DNA from: Lithobates sylvaticus
Taxonomy: Eukaryota > Chordata > Amphibia > Anura > Ranidae
Length of the DNA: 64,000 nt
Reading direction: 5' to 3'
NCBI GenBank assembly: GCA_028564925.1
Contig: CM053030.1
Coordinates: forward strand, 409,267,738-409,331,737
Position numbers and translations under genes: made by a program. Below the pieces are notes generated by a model. That model was not told the origin of the DNA, did not search any database, and saw only the letters and a program-made list of their open reading frames with translations. Shown here one piece after another: positions 10,795-23,159 of this stretch (its first letter is position 1; the number at the start of each line of letters is the position of its first letter).

Positions 10795-11542
10795 TAGACA
10801 TGTGCATTGGTTTTCATTCGAATGCATTTTCATCCAAATTTCGGGTATTTTCATTATCGTTTTAACAAACGATAACGAACGTGCAGAATCCGAAAACCGA
10901 AAGATCCGACATAAACGCTTTATTTTCGTTGCAACAGTTCGATAAAGATAGGAGATTCGACATGATGCTGACAATAGCGATCTGTGTCCATCGAACCTGT
11001 GGTAGAATCAGCCTAACCTTAGCTCAATTAGTTCAAGATTATTCTACATAGAGAGAAAAGTTTTGACATAGAGAGAAAAGATTTGACATTATAGAGACAA
11101 TCGCAAAAAAGGTCAAATGTGCCTAACCTAACTCTATTAGTCCAAGATTTTTCGACATTTATGGTCAAATGCTCCACCCATAGGCTATAGAAGAATTCTA
11201 ATGTTGGTTGACTAGTAATAATAATTAATAAATATAATTATTACTAGTGTCATACAACATTAGAATTCTACTATAGCTTGTAAGCAGAACATTCGACCGG
11301 AAATGTACGATTGCGGCGTCGTACAGTTTAGCTGCTCTGTCGAATCTTCTTAGAACATTCGACAGACACCATAAGCCTTCAATGACAGATTCGACCTTAA
11401 TTATTTCGGCTTTTCGGACTAATGCATTTTTTAATGAAAAGAAATAAATAAAAACGAATTTCGTGAGTAACTAAAAAAATGAATTTTTCGGACGAAAACG
11501 AAATTCCAAAACAAAATATTTATATCAGTGTGCACATGTCTA
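10795..11542. mobile_element. Non-autonomous hAT element (748 bp)
   Basis: The ends TAGACATGTGCA and TGCACATGTCTA are perfect 12-bp inverted repeats. They are flanked by an exact 8-bp target duplication, GTAGTAGC, at 10787-10794 and 11543-11550, diagnostic of hAT transposition. The centre (about 11185-11280) is a strong palindrome built from AGAATTCTAATGTTG / CAACATTAGAATTCT around TACTAGTAATAATAATTA. The body is rich in TCGAA/TTCGA words. No transposase. Confidence 0.92.
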
Positions 11543-11565
11543 GTAGTAGCTCTATAATAAGAAAA

Positions 11566-12011
11566 TAGGCACCAAACCAGGTGGCAAAGGCAAATTTGAT
11601 AAATTGTCACCCAATTTGGTTGGTAACTAGGCAAGAATAAAATGGATTACAATGGTAATGACACAATTTTGCATACAAAGTGATTAACAGTAAGGACTAG
11701 TCATAAGATGACATTTGGTGTCCAGCTCAGCATAAACAGTAGCAAGGCCATCTCAAATGCAGTAGTGAGCAATCTACCAAGGGCTGGAACTATGCTTCCA
11801 GAGTGCATTTATGGTGGCAATGCTAGTCCTAGACCAACTGGGTATGCAATTTCCAAAAGTAAAGGAGGGTGGTAGCAGAGGGGGCAAGGGAACAAAGGGG
11901 AGCTGCAGATGTTTTTCTGCTGGTTATCGTTGGGGCCCAACGTTGGTGCAACGGAATATATATACGTTGGGGCCCAACGTTGGTGCAGTCCCAGTTAACC
12001 TGCATGCAGTA
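11566..12011 (+). repeat. Unclassified interspersed repeat, copy 1
   Basis: The segment from GGCACCAAACCAGG through TGTCACCCAATTTGGTTGGTAACTAGG to the AGTCCCAGTTAACCTGCATG end recurs in reverse complement at 25255-25668. Inside, the palindromic unit CGTTGGGGCCCAACGTTGGTG occurs twice (about 11928-11985); the other copy lacks this doubling. Family unknown. Confidence 0.7.
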
Positions 12012-12012
12012 T

Positions 12013-13130
12013 AGGTTCAGTGCCTTACAAAAGTATTCACCCCCTTGGCTTTTTACCTATTTTGTTACATTACAGCCTTTAGTTCAATGTTTTTTTTTAT
12101 CTGAATTGTCTATGATGGAGCAGAACACAATAGTCTAAGTTGGTAAAGTAAAATTAGAAAAATATATACATAAAACAATTTTTCAGAAATAAAAAACGGA
12201 TAATTGGCATGTGCGTATGTATTCACCCCCTTTCACCCCCTTTGTTATGAAGCCTATAAAAAGCTCTGGTGCAACCAATAACCTTCAGAAGTCACATAAT
12301 TAGTGAAATGATGTCCACCTGTGCGCAATTTAAGTGTCACATGATCTGTCATTACATATACACACCTTTTTGAAAGGCCCCAGAGGCTGTAACACCTCAG
12401 CAAAAGGCACCACCAACCAAACACTGCCATGAAGACCAAGAAACTCTCCAAACAAGTAAGGGACAATGTTGTTGAGAAGTACAAGTCAGGGTTAGGTTAT
12501 AAAAAATATCCAAATCTTTGATTATCCCTAGGAGCACCATCAAATCTATCATAACCAAATGGACATGGCACAACAGCAAACCTGCCAAGAGACAGCCGCA
12601 CACCAAAACTCACGGACCAGGCAAGGAAGGCATTGATCAGAGAGGCAGCACAGAGACCTAAGGTAACCCTGGAGGAGCTGCAGAGTTCCACAGCAGAGAC
12701 TGGAGTATATGTACATAGGAAGACAATAAGCCAAAAGCTCCATAGAGTTGGGCTTTATGGCAGAGTGGCCAGAAGAAAGCCATTACTTTCAGCAAAAAAA
12801 AATTTGAGTTTGTGAAAAGGCATGTGGGAGACTCCCAAAATGTACGGAGGAAGGTGTTCTGGTCTGATGAGACTAAAATTTAACTTTTTGGCTATCAAAG
12901 AAAACGCTATGTCTGGCGCAATCCCAACACATCCCAACACATCCCATCACCCATCATGCTGTGGGGATGTTTTTTAGCAGTCAGGACTGGGAAACTGGTC
13001 AGAGTTGAGGGAAAGATGGATGGTGCTAAATACAGGGATATTCTTAAGCAAAACCTGTACCACGGACATTAGCGGACACTACCTGGTGTGTTCTTGCTTG
13101 ACCCAGCTTGTATTTACTCTGTGGATTACC
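12013..13130 (+). mobile_element. Tc1/mariner element, left two thirds only
   Basis: The left end reads CAGTGCCTTACAAAAGTATT with TATTCACCCCC repeated near 12218, the style of a known vertebrate Tc1 group. A transposase relic follows from 12429. The right third, including the other inverted end, is missing; the sequence passes into a different MITE at 13134. Confidence 0.85.
12429..13070 (+). pseudogene. Tc1 transposase, N-terminal and first DDE block, broken
   Basis: The ATG at 12429 opens KTKKLSKQVRDNVVEKYKSG, the paired-like helix-turn-helix that binds Tc1 ends. A one-base loss in the A-run near 12500 shifts the frame; beyond it SLIIPRSTIKSIITKW is readable. The first catalytic aspartate is visible in FWSDETKI near 12860, followed by KRYVWR and a GKLVRVEGKMDGAKYRDIL block near 12990. 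Several stops interrupt it (for example after STET near 12660). The second aspartate and the final glutamate block are lost by truncation. Inactive beyond doubt. Confidence 0.88.
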
Positions 13131-13133
13131 ATG

Positions 13134-13463
13134 TACAGGCAGTTCCAGGGTTATGAACAAGATAGGTTCTGTAGGTTTGTTCTTAAGTTTAAATTTGTAT
13201 GTAAGTTGAAACAGGTGCATTTCTTAAGTTTTACTCCAGCCAAAAAAAAATATTTTCATTTAGGATAGCATAGGGAAGGGTTAACTGGACATGCAGTGAA
13301 ATGGGATTGCTGACAGGTCCGCCGGACAATAGGCGGCCAGCATGCGGTAAGCAGCAAGATGGTTGTCTGGTGGTTTCCAGGACCAGCGTGATGTCACACT
13401 GCCTCCGTTCTTAAGTATGAGTCATTTATAAGTCTGATGTTTGTAACTCGGGGACTACCTATA
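13134..13463. mobile_element. TA-flanked MITE (about 330 bp)
   Basis: Left end ACAGGCAGTTCCAGGGTTATGAAC pairs with right end GTTTGTAACTCGGGGACTACCT, with TA at both edges. A second inner pairing involves GTTCTTAAGT on both sides. Non-coding; the TA target fits Tc1/mariner. It sits at the point where the Tc1 relic breaks off. Confidence 0.82.
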
Positions 13464-13879
13464 TTTAGATTCAGATTACAACTACTATGCACCACATATA
13501 ATTTATGCCTGTGGCCATCAAATTATAGAATTCTTCTCTGTAAGTGCTGTATGTAAGGATGTAATGTGGTTTATGATCCAGAATTGTATGTAGTTTTTAT
13601 ATTAAGTATGTTCCATCTTAGGTTAAATATGTGTAATGATTTTTGGGTAATGATAGAGAATGCGGTGCAATATACTGTATTGCATTTAGGTAGTTTGATT
13701 TTCTGCTATTTTTCAATCAGTGTTATTTATTTTATCTAATATTTTAATAGGATGGAATGGTTTATTACAGTATAGTATTACTTTTAGCTTTATTTGTTAT
13801 TAAATGCTGTTATTGGCAATTTTATTGTTGTCATTGTGTCTTGTTTTCGTTCAATATTGTGATTTTGTGTTGTCTTCGT

Positions 13880-13972
13880 TGAATCCAGTTTTATCATATT
13901 TATTTATTATTATCATTTATTTATCAATAATTTCCCTTTGGGATTACTAAAGTATTCTGAATCTTCTCCATC
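13880..13972 (+). repeat. LINE/SINE 3' tail, L2-like
   Basis: ATTTCCCTTTGGGATTACTAAAGTATTCTGAATCT is close to the well-known 3' tail shared by many L2/CR1-related LINEs and their SINEs in fish and amphibians. Only the tail is clear; an upstream body in 13540-13880 cannot be recognised. Confidence 0.6.
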
Positions 13973-14601
13973 TATGCACCAGTCCTTGTTGCCTTACTAA
14001 CAATTGTGGTTGTGCAGCACAAGTACCAGTCAGCCCATTCTGCCTATGGTACTGCATGTGGTATTTGCTATCTATTATTGAACTGAACTGCATTTGTGGT
14101 ACTTTTGAATTGTTTTGCTGTCATCTATATTCCTGAACTGGCACCTATTCATTTTATTAGTTCAAAAAGGACATTCTGCCAGATTTATTGTTAAATGCTA
14201 TTTGTGAAGCCCAGTAGGCCACATCATAAAAATGATCTCAGTCACAATAAAGTTATCTATATGTCTGTTTAATTACTGCACAATAGTGTCCAAAAAGTAA
14301 TCAATAACCTAAAGTCAGAAGATAGATTCCAGAGCAGAAAAGTGATGAGTGGCAATCAAGAAAACAACATTCACCTCCCCTAGTCATATATTACGACGCA
14401 ACAAAGAATGTAGTTCCTGTCTCCTTTCTCCCCCTTCAATCATGCTAGCGTGTTTCCCCACAAATAAGCCTGGGTTTTATATTCATTTTGGCAACAAAAC
14501 AAAGGGCTTATTTTTGGGGTAGGTCTTACCATGTAATGTGCTGTCTTCTCTCCCCCTCTCCCTCCCTGCCTGTCAAAAATCCCCAGTGTGAACAAAGTTA
14601 A

Positions 14602-14786
14602 AGTGGTTGTAAAATCCTATAATTCACAGCTGACAGCTGGGAGAAGAGGAGGAGAGCAGCGGGAGGTCAGTTGAGTGCCGAGTGACGCTGTACCGAAGGG
14701 ATTTGACACAATTATATTACAGAAACACACACATTGTACATTATATACTACGGTAATAGAGTGGATTATAGGATTTTACAAGCATT
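14602..14786. mobile_element. TTAA-flanked MITE, AGTGGTTGTAAAATCC family
   Basis: Left end AGTGGTTGTAAAATCCTATA pairs with TATAGGATTTTACAAGCATT on the right. TTAA stands at 14598-14601 and 14787-14790. Nested inside the MITE at 14448-15813 and directly adjoining the next TTAA element. Confidence 0.85.
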
Positions 14787-14790
14787 TTAA

Positions 14791-15730
14791 CCGATTCCCG
14801 ACCGGTGCACGACGATGTACGTCGACAGAATGGCACAGACAGGCATAAAGGCGTACATGTACGTCCCCTTTAAGATGCCGCCATGCGTGAGTCCAGTCGC
14901 GGGTCCCATGGACTCGATCGCCGCGGGGATACCCACAATCATCTCACGGGATGGCTGAACAGGGAGATGCGGAAGTAAACAGCATCTCCCCGTTCTGCCT
15001 AGCAACTAGTGACACGGATCTCTGCTCCCTATGATTGGAGCAGAGATCAGTGTTCACTAGCTCACAGCCACGCCCCCCCACAGTTAGAAACACGCTTCTA
15101 GGAACACTTAACCCTTACACTGCCACCTAGTGGTTAACCCCTTCACTGCCAGTGCCATTTACACAGGAATCAGTGCATTTAAATAGCACTGATTGCTGTA
15201 TAAATGACAATGGTCCCAAAAATGTGTCAAAAATGTCCGATGTGTCTGCCATAATGCCGCAGTCACAATAAAAATCGCTGATCACTGCCATTACTAGTAA
15301 AAAAAAATTATTAAGAAAAATGCTATAAAACTATCCCCTATTTTGTAAACGCTATAACTTCTGCGCAAACCAATCAATAATCGCTTATTGCGATTTTTTT
15401 TTACCAAAAATATGTAGAAGAATACGTATCGGCCTAAACTGAGGGAAAAAAACGTTTTTTTATATATTTTTGGGGGATATTTATTATAGCAAATAGTAAA
15501 AAATAATGTGTTTTTTCAAAATTGACGCTCCTTTTTTGTTTATAGCGCAAAAAATAAAAACCGCAGGGACGATAAAATACCACCAAAAGAAAGCTCTATT
15601 TGTGGGAAAAAAAGGACGTCAATTTTGTTTGGGAGCCACGACCGCGCAATTGCCAGTTAAAGCAACGCAGTGCCGAATCTCAAAAAGTGGTCTGGTCTTA
15701 AGCCAGCAAAATGGTCCGGTCTGAAAGTGG
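14791..15730 (-). mobile_element. TTAA family, copy 3, full length (940 bp), reversed
   Basis: TTAA at 14787-14790 and 15731-15734. Termini CCGATTCCCGACCGG and CCGGTCTGAAAGTGG are imperfect inverted repeats, making this the best-preserved copy for defining the family's ends. The landmarks seen in copy 1 appear here in reverse order. No transposase frame. Confidence 0.87.
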
Positions 15731-16110
15731 TTAAACTAGGGCTTATTTTCAGGGTAGGGCTTATATTGCAGCACTGGAAAATAACAGTAGGTCTTATTTT
15801 TGGGGAAACACGGTAGCAGAACATCTTATCTTCCTTATCTATCCTCTGATCAGGCCTTCAATTACAGTGGTAGGTAACAGGGCAGAAGAGACTATTATCA
15901 TTAGTGTCATTAGTGCATTTATCCTATAATAAACATGATTGGTTTGATGGGTTTTCAATTGCACCTCATCCCTGTAAGACCTTATGAAACCACCATAGAT
16001 GAGTATTGGGACTTTTCGCAACCACTTACACCTAACATTAAACAAAACTTTATCGTATTAAAAACATTTTTACAAATTTACTGAATAACACTCACCTTAA
16101 AAGATGTCTA

Positions 16111-16310
16111 TAACCACTTGACCTCCGGAAGATTTACCCCCTTCACGACCAGGCCATTTTTTGCGATACGGCACTGCATTACTTTAACTGACAATTGCGC
16201 GGTCATGTGCATTTTTGTAATTTTTTTTTAATCACAAATATAGCTTTTTTTTTGTGGTATTTGATCACCACTGCATTTTTTCTTTTTTGCGCTATAAACA
16301 TAAAAAGCCC
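16111..16310 (+). mobile_element. TTAA family, fragment
   Basis: Starts TAACCACTTGACCTCCGGAA and follows the family as far as TGCGCTATAAACATAAAAA, then stops. Only the first fifth of the element. Confidence 0.8.
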
Positions 16311-16319
16311 GATCTGAAA

Positions 16320-16530
16320 AAGTCCCAATGCTTTTCTACAGGGTCATTTGGGTAGTTTCTGTTGCCATTATGAAAAGAGTAAACACAGTTGATTGATAAT
16401 AAATGGCTTCAGCCAAACACTAACCATGAGTGGAATAAACGTTTTTGTGTTATCATTCATATTCTCTGAAAAATGGCCAAGAAATCATAAATTCTGTCAG
16501 GGTATGTAAACTTTTGAGCACAACTGTATT
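16320..16530 (+). mobile_element. Tc1/mariner 3' remnant
   Basis: It ends GGTATGTAAACTTTTGAGCA followed by CAACTGTA, the usual terminus of a widespread vertebrate Tc1 group. The coding part and the left end are absent; it directly adjoins the TTAA-family fragment. Confidence 0.7.
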
Positions 16531-19500
16531 TTAATAGCGTCGAATCTTGCGCTTGCATATTTTTTCTTACTAATAGTGGCAGTTTTTTATTCCTCTGAAA
16601 GAAGCTCTAGGTTTAATTTATACCCATACGCATGTATATGCTTCTAAATGTGCATAAACTCACGCTTAAATGCAAAAATGTATTCTAGTAGCTACAATAA
16701 AATTAATAATCTAACCAACAGAATGACTTTACACTGATCTGCATCTAAATGTACTCATCCATGCATAAAAGCAAGGCATTTTTTTTTGCCAACTTCTGAC
16801 AGCATATTTGAAGCATTTTTCTATACATCCATGTGCATGAGCTCAACATTCTGATCTCCATATAATTTATTACGGTATATGTTATGTTTCCATTATAGAC
16901 ATAAAGCCCAAGCCCAGCAATGTTTTTAGCTTTGCATGAAGTAGGGAAAATGTAGGACATCTATCATGTATTTATTGCTCTCTGAATTCCCCACTAAGGA
17001 GATTTTGCTTTACTTCCTGTCTCTTCAAGCTCACTCACCAGAACACAGACAGCAATAAAGGGAAGAGATGGAACATTTGTCTGGGATTTATTGCTGTCTA
17101 TGTCTATAATGGATAAATTACCTAATTTCCTGTCCGGATGACTGTTTTCAAACAGCTTAGGAGGAGAAATCTACCCGTAATGGACATGGACATTAGAAAG
17201 AACCTAGTTATGGTGAAAAGGTAGCATACCAAAATTGAATCCAGAAGAGCTACTGGAGTTCCATGCCAAAAAGACCAATGTTTCAGGACATGGAAGTCCT
17301 CTTTATCATGGTAACAGACAGGCATGCTACGTTGCTTTCAGTGGGACTCCCCACACACTGCAAGTGGTTACATGAGTACCATTCAAAAGCAGTTTTACAT
17401 GCTTTACCCTTCACACAGGCATACCCCAAGGCTGCTTCTCTTCTCCACTGTGATGTCATCAGGCACAGGGCATGACCAGCAACCCTGCATTGTTATTGAG
17501 GACACTGAGGGCCTGCCCATATCCTGGTGCACAGGAAAGAAGACCAGCAAAGTTAACTTTAGATTCTTCTCTTCTTGAAGTTTAGCTTTAAACCTTCTAT
17601 AACATTTTGTGTTTGGGTTTGCAAAAGTAAAGAAAAACGTAGTCTTTTCACTTGATTTGGCCCTTCCAGACTACAATTTGTTTCCAAAAATGAAAAAAAT
17701 AAGGGAGCACAATTCTCAGCCATTAAGTATGCCATGTCTGCCAGAGGTTTGCAGACTAGACTTTGGAATCCCATCTAAAAAGGATAGAGGAAGAGCATAG
17801 CAGAGAGTGTGTTGAACATGGGGGAAGTATGTTGAAATAAAAAAAATCCTGTAGCCAATAACAAAGCCAAAGTGTTCCCATCACCTTGTGGTATAACATT
17901 TTAACAAAATTTATGTAAAAGAATGTATCATTTGACAAAGATTGCATCAAATTCACATTTTTTTTTTGACTTTTTTGGAGGACTGAGTTTAATATATTGT
18001 TCTATAAAATCTGCTATTTGGGGTCCCAAGGGGCTGGCTGTATTATCCTTTAACAGAAATAGTTTGTTGGAAGTCAGATGTTTATAGGGAAACATCTGTC
18101 TTTTTAACTACCTTATATCTAACATTTTCTGTACTTATTAGCCACATATATCTCTCTAAACTAATAACTATTGTATAAAAGCTAGCTAGCCATTTAAGTT
18201 TATCCATTCTTTAACGCAAAGAAGAACAGCTAGCACATGTAGTAATGCAATACTGGAAGTTAACCATGGACTTTCAGTGGCCTCAAACCATCACTCGTTA
18301 AATAGCACAATAATTGGTTTGCTGGGCAAAACTTTTCCATTTCTAGTTTATATTGCTGTATGCTTCTTTTGTGGCCCGGAAAGGCACATACTGAAAAAAT
18401 TAGGTCTTCAAAACATATTACACTGAGATCACTGCAAATTATTTGATAGGATCTAGGTCTTTAGGGTAAATTAATGGCAATGTTCAGGAGATTAAATGAA
18501 TACATTTAGCATGTCCTCAGAGATGAGGGTCCTTCTATAGAGGGCACATGTTTGAAGTTTATATGAGTGGTTCTATTTAAGTCTTTAAGTCTGTTTTACG
18601 AGCTTCTGAGCACATCCATTTATCCACATTCCAGCATTAATGTGTATCAAAGGTTTTTATACAAGAGACTTCAAATCAGGTTTATGGATAGAAATATTTG
18701 ACTCAATATGCTCCTGCAAATATAAGTGGTAAAGCAACATGGATCTGATTATTGTATATTCCAGAGTCCATGTAATTCTATAAGTATATGTTTATAAAAT
18801 GCATCTGGAGGCCACTAAGCTTTGACCTCATGAGAGCTTGGTAATGAGGACTGTGTATTTTCTGTATTACCATGGTAATAACCAGGTCCTTGAACAGAGA
18901 ACTGAAGCATTCATAGCAAATTGACTGGCATCTGTTTTGCTGATTTTCCTATAAGGTGATAGCCAAAAAATTTTAAAAACTGCAAAAATAGAAGGTTTTA
19001 ATGCCCAAATTCTCAGCCCTTTTCCCACATCTAATTATTTTACCATTTAAAGGATACATGCCTAAATGTCGTGTCTTCTACATGGTCATGTGATGAGTGT
19101 TGTCCCTTTTTACTCTTCTTTGGCATCTAACTGTGGGTGATTTTCAGTGCTGCACAAACAATATTATTACATCCGAACATTACGCCATTTGGGTGCGTTC
19201 TATGCAGCAGTACTCTGTGAGACGAAATTGCATAATGATGCTAAGCCCAAGGGGTGAGTCCATGGCAGCCTGGGCTCACAGGAAGGGGTTGGATGAGTCT
19301 GCATGTCATTCAACCTGAAAGGGGCTGTGTAAACGCTAAGCAAGGAAAACAAGGAAACGGAGCACTGCTATAGTATGAAAAATGTGGCAAAGGGGGCAAA
19401 AAAAAAAACGGATGTACCTCTATATGTGTGAACTAGTATAATAAAATATCTATATCCACCCTGGTTGTCCCTATGCACAGGGTTATTTTATGAAGGGCTG

Positions 19501-20479
19501 GGCCTTATTTACAGGCCTATGTTTTATTTTTCAGCCACTCTAAAGTATATGTGAATCCTTACCTTTTAAAACAACCCATTCCATTTAAAATAGAAAGGAA
19601 AGACAAAACATTTGTGTATACACATAAAAAACGTATAAATACCTTTCTTTCTTTTTTTATAAGTGAGCACATAATCTCTGTTCTCAGCTGCATAAAAAGC
19701 TTAGAGAGCTGGGGGTGGAGAAACAGCAGTACAATGATCTTCCCAGTGATTAGATGTACGGGGGGGGACATATCAACAGAGGGCTGACCATTGGAGGACA
19801 GGCAGGCTGTGCGCCCAGCACAGCCATAAAACTGACCAAGCTGAGAGGAATGTGCTCTCATGCCTAGTTTGGTCAGTTTTAAGTATGAAAGCTGGGGGAC
19901 TGGCAGGAAATACCAGGTATTTCATGTAAAGGAAGCAATACAAAGAGAACAGGATACATGTTAACAGAAGTACATGATACAACTGGTATAGTGTATAGCC
20001 AACTTAGACAGAGCTATAATTGCCTAGAACTACAAACGTGATTTGATCTTTTTGCTACTGAGAGATTTAACTGCTTTTTGACAGCTATATCTCATTAGAA
20101 TCACATTGATTTTAATGTCCTGCAAATGAAATGACTACCAACAAGTGCTTAAATGTCTCAGATTTAAGACCTTATAGCCCTAACCTTAAAGCCGACCATA
20201 CACCAGGAAATATCTCAATTCTAAATTTGAACTGATTTTCCTTAGAAACTGAAAAAGAATTGAATGGACAGTCTGCTGGGTAACTAAGTTGAAGAAACCC
20301 AGATTGTTATCATGTTATCATGTTATCATTTTCTGTCAGATTGCTTGAAGGGGGGGTCCTGTTTTAAAGATTCCTATTCTTTTGCAATTGTCCATAAAGT
20401 TTATTACAATTTGTTGGTTGATCACATTTGTTAATAGTAGGTTGCCTTCGATCTTTTAGTAACTTTTGATCATACAATA
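16531..20479. other. Nearly 4 kb without a recognised gene or element
   Basis: AT-rich sequence of low repeat content. I looked for exons with splice signals and for transposon ends and found none I could defend. The part 16990-17140 contains a CTTCCTGT.../...TTTCCTGTCC pairing reminiscent of a MITE hairpin, and 18190-18930 reads like single-copy DNA. A short run of paired words near 19550-19900 is not classifiable. Confidence 0.4.
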
Positions 20480-20482
20480 TTA

Positions 20483-20719
20483 GGCCCCTTTCACACTTGT
20501 ACGACTTGTCCTACGACTTGGGACTGCAAAGTCATACGACAAGTTGTTCCCCATGATTTCCAATGACTACCATTCATATTAGGATGACTTCAAGTCGTGC
20601 CGACTTCAAAGTAGTCCCTGCACTACTTTCGTCCAACTTTGATGTGAGTTACACAGACATTCTCTCAAATCGCAGCAAAAATCACGTGACTTTGAAGTCG
20701 CAGTAGTGTGAAAGGGGCC
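20483..20719. mobile_element. Harbinger-like MITE, GGCCCCTTTCACACT family (237 bp)
   Basis: Perfect inverted ends GGCCCCTTTCACACT / AGTGTGAAAGGGGCC with TTA at 20480-20482 and 20720-20722. The interior has repeated ACGACTTG/CAAGTCGT words. Non-coding. Confidence 0.88.
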
Positions 20720-20722
20720 TTA

Positions 20723-20981
20723 GGCTGCATTCACACCTGAGCATTTTCAGCTCATGAAACGCTCGTAAAATGCCCCTAAAAAATGCTTGAAAAACGCCAA
20801 ACAACCAAAATCCCATTCATTTGTCACCTGAAGCAAAACACCTGAAAAATGCTCTAAGCTCAAAAAAGAACAGGAGCTTCTTTGGGGCAGATTACAGGTG
20901 TTTTTCTGCCCTTTACATTGGTGACCTGAACAATGGTGGTATAAACATGCAACTTTGAAACGCTCAGGTGTGAATGCAGTC
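20723..20981. mobile_element. Harbinger-like MITE, GGCTGCATTCACACC family (259 bp)
   Basis: Inverted ends GGCTGCATTCACACCTGAGC / GCTCAGGTGTGAATGCAGTC, TTA at 20720-20722 and 20982-20984. It shares its left TTA with the right TTA of the preceding, unrelated-looking MITE. Confidence 0.87.
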
Positions 20982-21581
20982 TTAAGGATCAAAATTTGGT
21001 TGAAAATGCCTACACTGTGCAAATCAACGCTATTCAAAGAATGTTTAAATAATGTGGAAAAATGGTTTCCAGTGTATATAATAGTCATATAACAGTCATT
21101 CTCAGCCAAGGTTACCTAGAACCCTAAGGTTCCTTCAGAGCTTGCTAGGGGTTCCTTGAGCTGTGGCTGATGGATCTCCCGTTTAATGGTGACTGCATAG
21201 TTCCAAGGCCAATGCCACTTGGCAGAGCCAAATCATTTTTTTATTGGTCTGAAAGTATTCTTCCCACTGACCACCATTATAAGGTGCATTTTTCTCAGTG
21301 ACGTCCAATGAATTGGTTTAAGCAAGGGTTCCTTGAGACCTGAAAATTTTAGGGGTTCCTCTGAAAATAAAAAGCTTGAGAAAGGCTGGTATGGAGCAAT
21401 ATGTTATACATGTGAAAGAATTAACCATTTTGCAAATCATCTCCCCTTTCTATAGTTTTCTAGTCTGAAGCATTTTGCTTCTCATGGCACATTGTAATAG
21501 TAGCTTTTATTAAAGTAATCCCATTATGCAAAGGTCAAGTTTCACCAAAGAAGCATTTTCATTCAGTTTGTGCAGCATGGT

Positions 21582-23123
21582 GACTACTGTGAAAAAGTTT
21601 TAGGCAGGTGTGAAAAAAAACGCTGTAAATTAAGGATGCTTTCATAAATAGAAATGTTAATAGTTTATTTTTATCAAATCACAAAATGGAAAGAAAATGA
21701 ACAGGAGAGAAATCCAAATCAAATCATTATTTGGTGTGACCACCCTTTCAAAACAGTATCAATTCTTCTAGGTACACTTGAACACAGTTTTTGAAAGAAC
21801 TCGGCAGGTAGGTAGTTCCAAACTTCTTGGTGAACTAACCACGGATCTTCTGTGGATGTAGGCTGCCTCAAATCCTTTTGTCTGTTCATGTAATCCCAAA
21901 CAGACTCAATGATGTTGAGATCAGAGCTCTGTGGGGGCCAAACCATCATTCCCAGAACTCCTTGTTCTTCTTTACAATGAAGATAATTCTTAATGACATT
22001 GGCTGCATGTTTAGGGTCATTGACCTGCTGCAGAATAGAATAAATTACATACCTCCCTGATGGTATGGCATGACGGATAAGTATCTACCTGTAATTCTCA
22101 GCACTGATGACACCATTAATCCTGACCAAATCTCCAACTCCATTTCCAGAAATGTAGCTCCAGACTTGCAAGGAACCTCCACAATGATTCACTGTTACCT
22201 GCAGACATTCACCATTGTGCCGCTCTCCAGCCCTTCAGTGAACAAACTGCCTTTTGCTATAGCCAGAGCACCTGCTGCCATTTTCCGCACCCCAGTTCTT
22301 ATGTTTTCGTGCATACTTGCACAGCGCTTAGCCTTGTTTCCTCATCAGAGGTATGGCTTTTAGGACGCAACTCTTCCATATAGACCACTTCTGACCAGAC
22401 TTAATTGGATAGTAGATGAGTGTACCTGGGTCCCACTGGTTTTCTCCAGTTCTGTGCCGATGGCACTGCTCTACATCTTCCAATATTGAAGGAAAGCAAG
22501 CATGATGCGTCTTTCAGCTGCTGCATTAAGTTTCCTTGGCTTACCACTTCATCTACGGTCCTCAAGATTGCCTACTTGTTTTGTGCTTCTTTAAAAGAGC
22601 TTAAACAGCACATTTTGAAACCCCAGTCTTAGCTTTGAAATATTTGCCTGGGACAGACCCTGCTGATGAAGTGTAATTACTTTTTTGTCTTGTTGCTGTT
22701 CTCAGTCTTGCCATGTTGTATGACCTGGGACATGAAACTATCTTCCACAACCTCACCTTAGTAGCAGACTTTGGCAGTTCCTCACCCAGTTTGAAGGCCT
22801 CATACACAGCCGATTCTGTTTCAATTACTGTCTGTGCTTCAACCTACATATGAAATTGATGATCATTAGAACCCGCTTGGTAAATCATTGGTTAATCATA
22901 CCCCTGGCTCTAATCCTACAAAATCCCTGACTTTGTGCAACTGTACAAAGTGTAAGAATCTATGCTAGTTTGAAGCCAAATGGTAGTCATACAAAATATT
23001 GATTTAGATTCTTCTTCTGTTTGCTTACTTTGCATTTTATACATTGATAAAAACTAAACAATTAAAATATATATTTTTGAAAGCACTTACTTTACAGCAT
23101 TACTTGAGACTTTTGTACAGTAC

Positions 23124-23127
<4 letters not shown>
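21582..23127 (-). mobile_element. Tc1 element, almost full length, degraded
   Basis: The ends are inverted over about 100 bases: left ACTGTGAAAAAGTTTTAGGC... and right ...AGACTTTTGTACAGTACTGCA. Both contain GCTGTAAA(T/G)TAA and GCTTTCA blocks. The 1.55-kb length is normal for Tc1. Its right end abuts a (TA)n tract at 23128, consistent with insertion at a TA site. The transposase on the minus strand is broken (see next). Confidence 0.88.
21719..22807 (-). pseudogene. Tc1 transposase, broken
   Basis: Read on the minus strand. The N-terminal part (from 22807 down) includes NMARLRTATRQKSN and TGVSKCAV, equivalent to the helix-turn-helix of Tc1 proteins. The C-terminal part (21949-21719) has WPPQSSDLNIIESVWDYMNR, whose NIIE carries the last catalytic glutamate. 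Between them the frame is heavily interrupted and no clean DDE core is readable. A second, shorter copy of the same family is at 34150-35045. Confidence 0.85.

Positions 23128-23156
<29 letters not shown>
23128..23156. repeat. (TA)n microsatellite
   Basis: About 14 TA units directly at the right end of the Tc1 element. Confidence 0.95.

Positions 23157-23159
<3 letters not shown>

Larger units (their letters stand above)
14448..15813. mobile_element. MITE with CGTGTTTCCCC ends, split by two insertions
   Basis: Left end GCGTGTTTCCCCACAAATAAG (14448) pairs with right end CTTATTTTTGGGGAAACACGG (ends 15813), each next to TA (14446-14447 and 15814-15815). The original element is only about 230 bases (14448-14597 plus 15735-15813); the rest is two TTAA-flanked MITEs inserted into it. 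Further inverted words (GGGCTTATTTT, GTAGGTCTTA) support the pairing. Confidence 0.85.
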
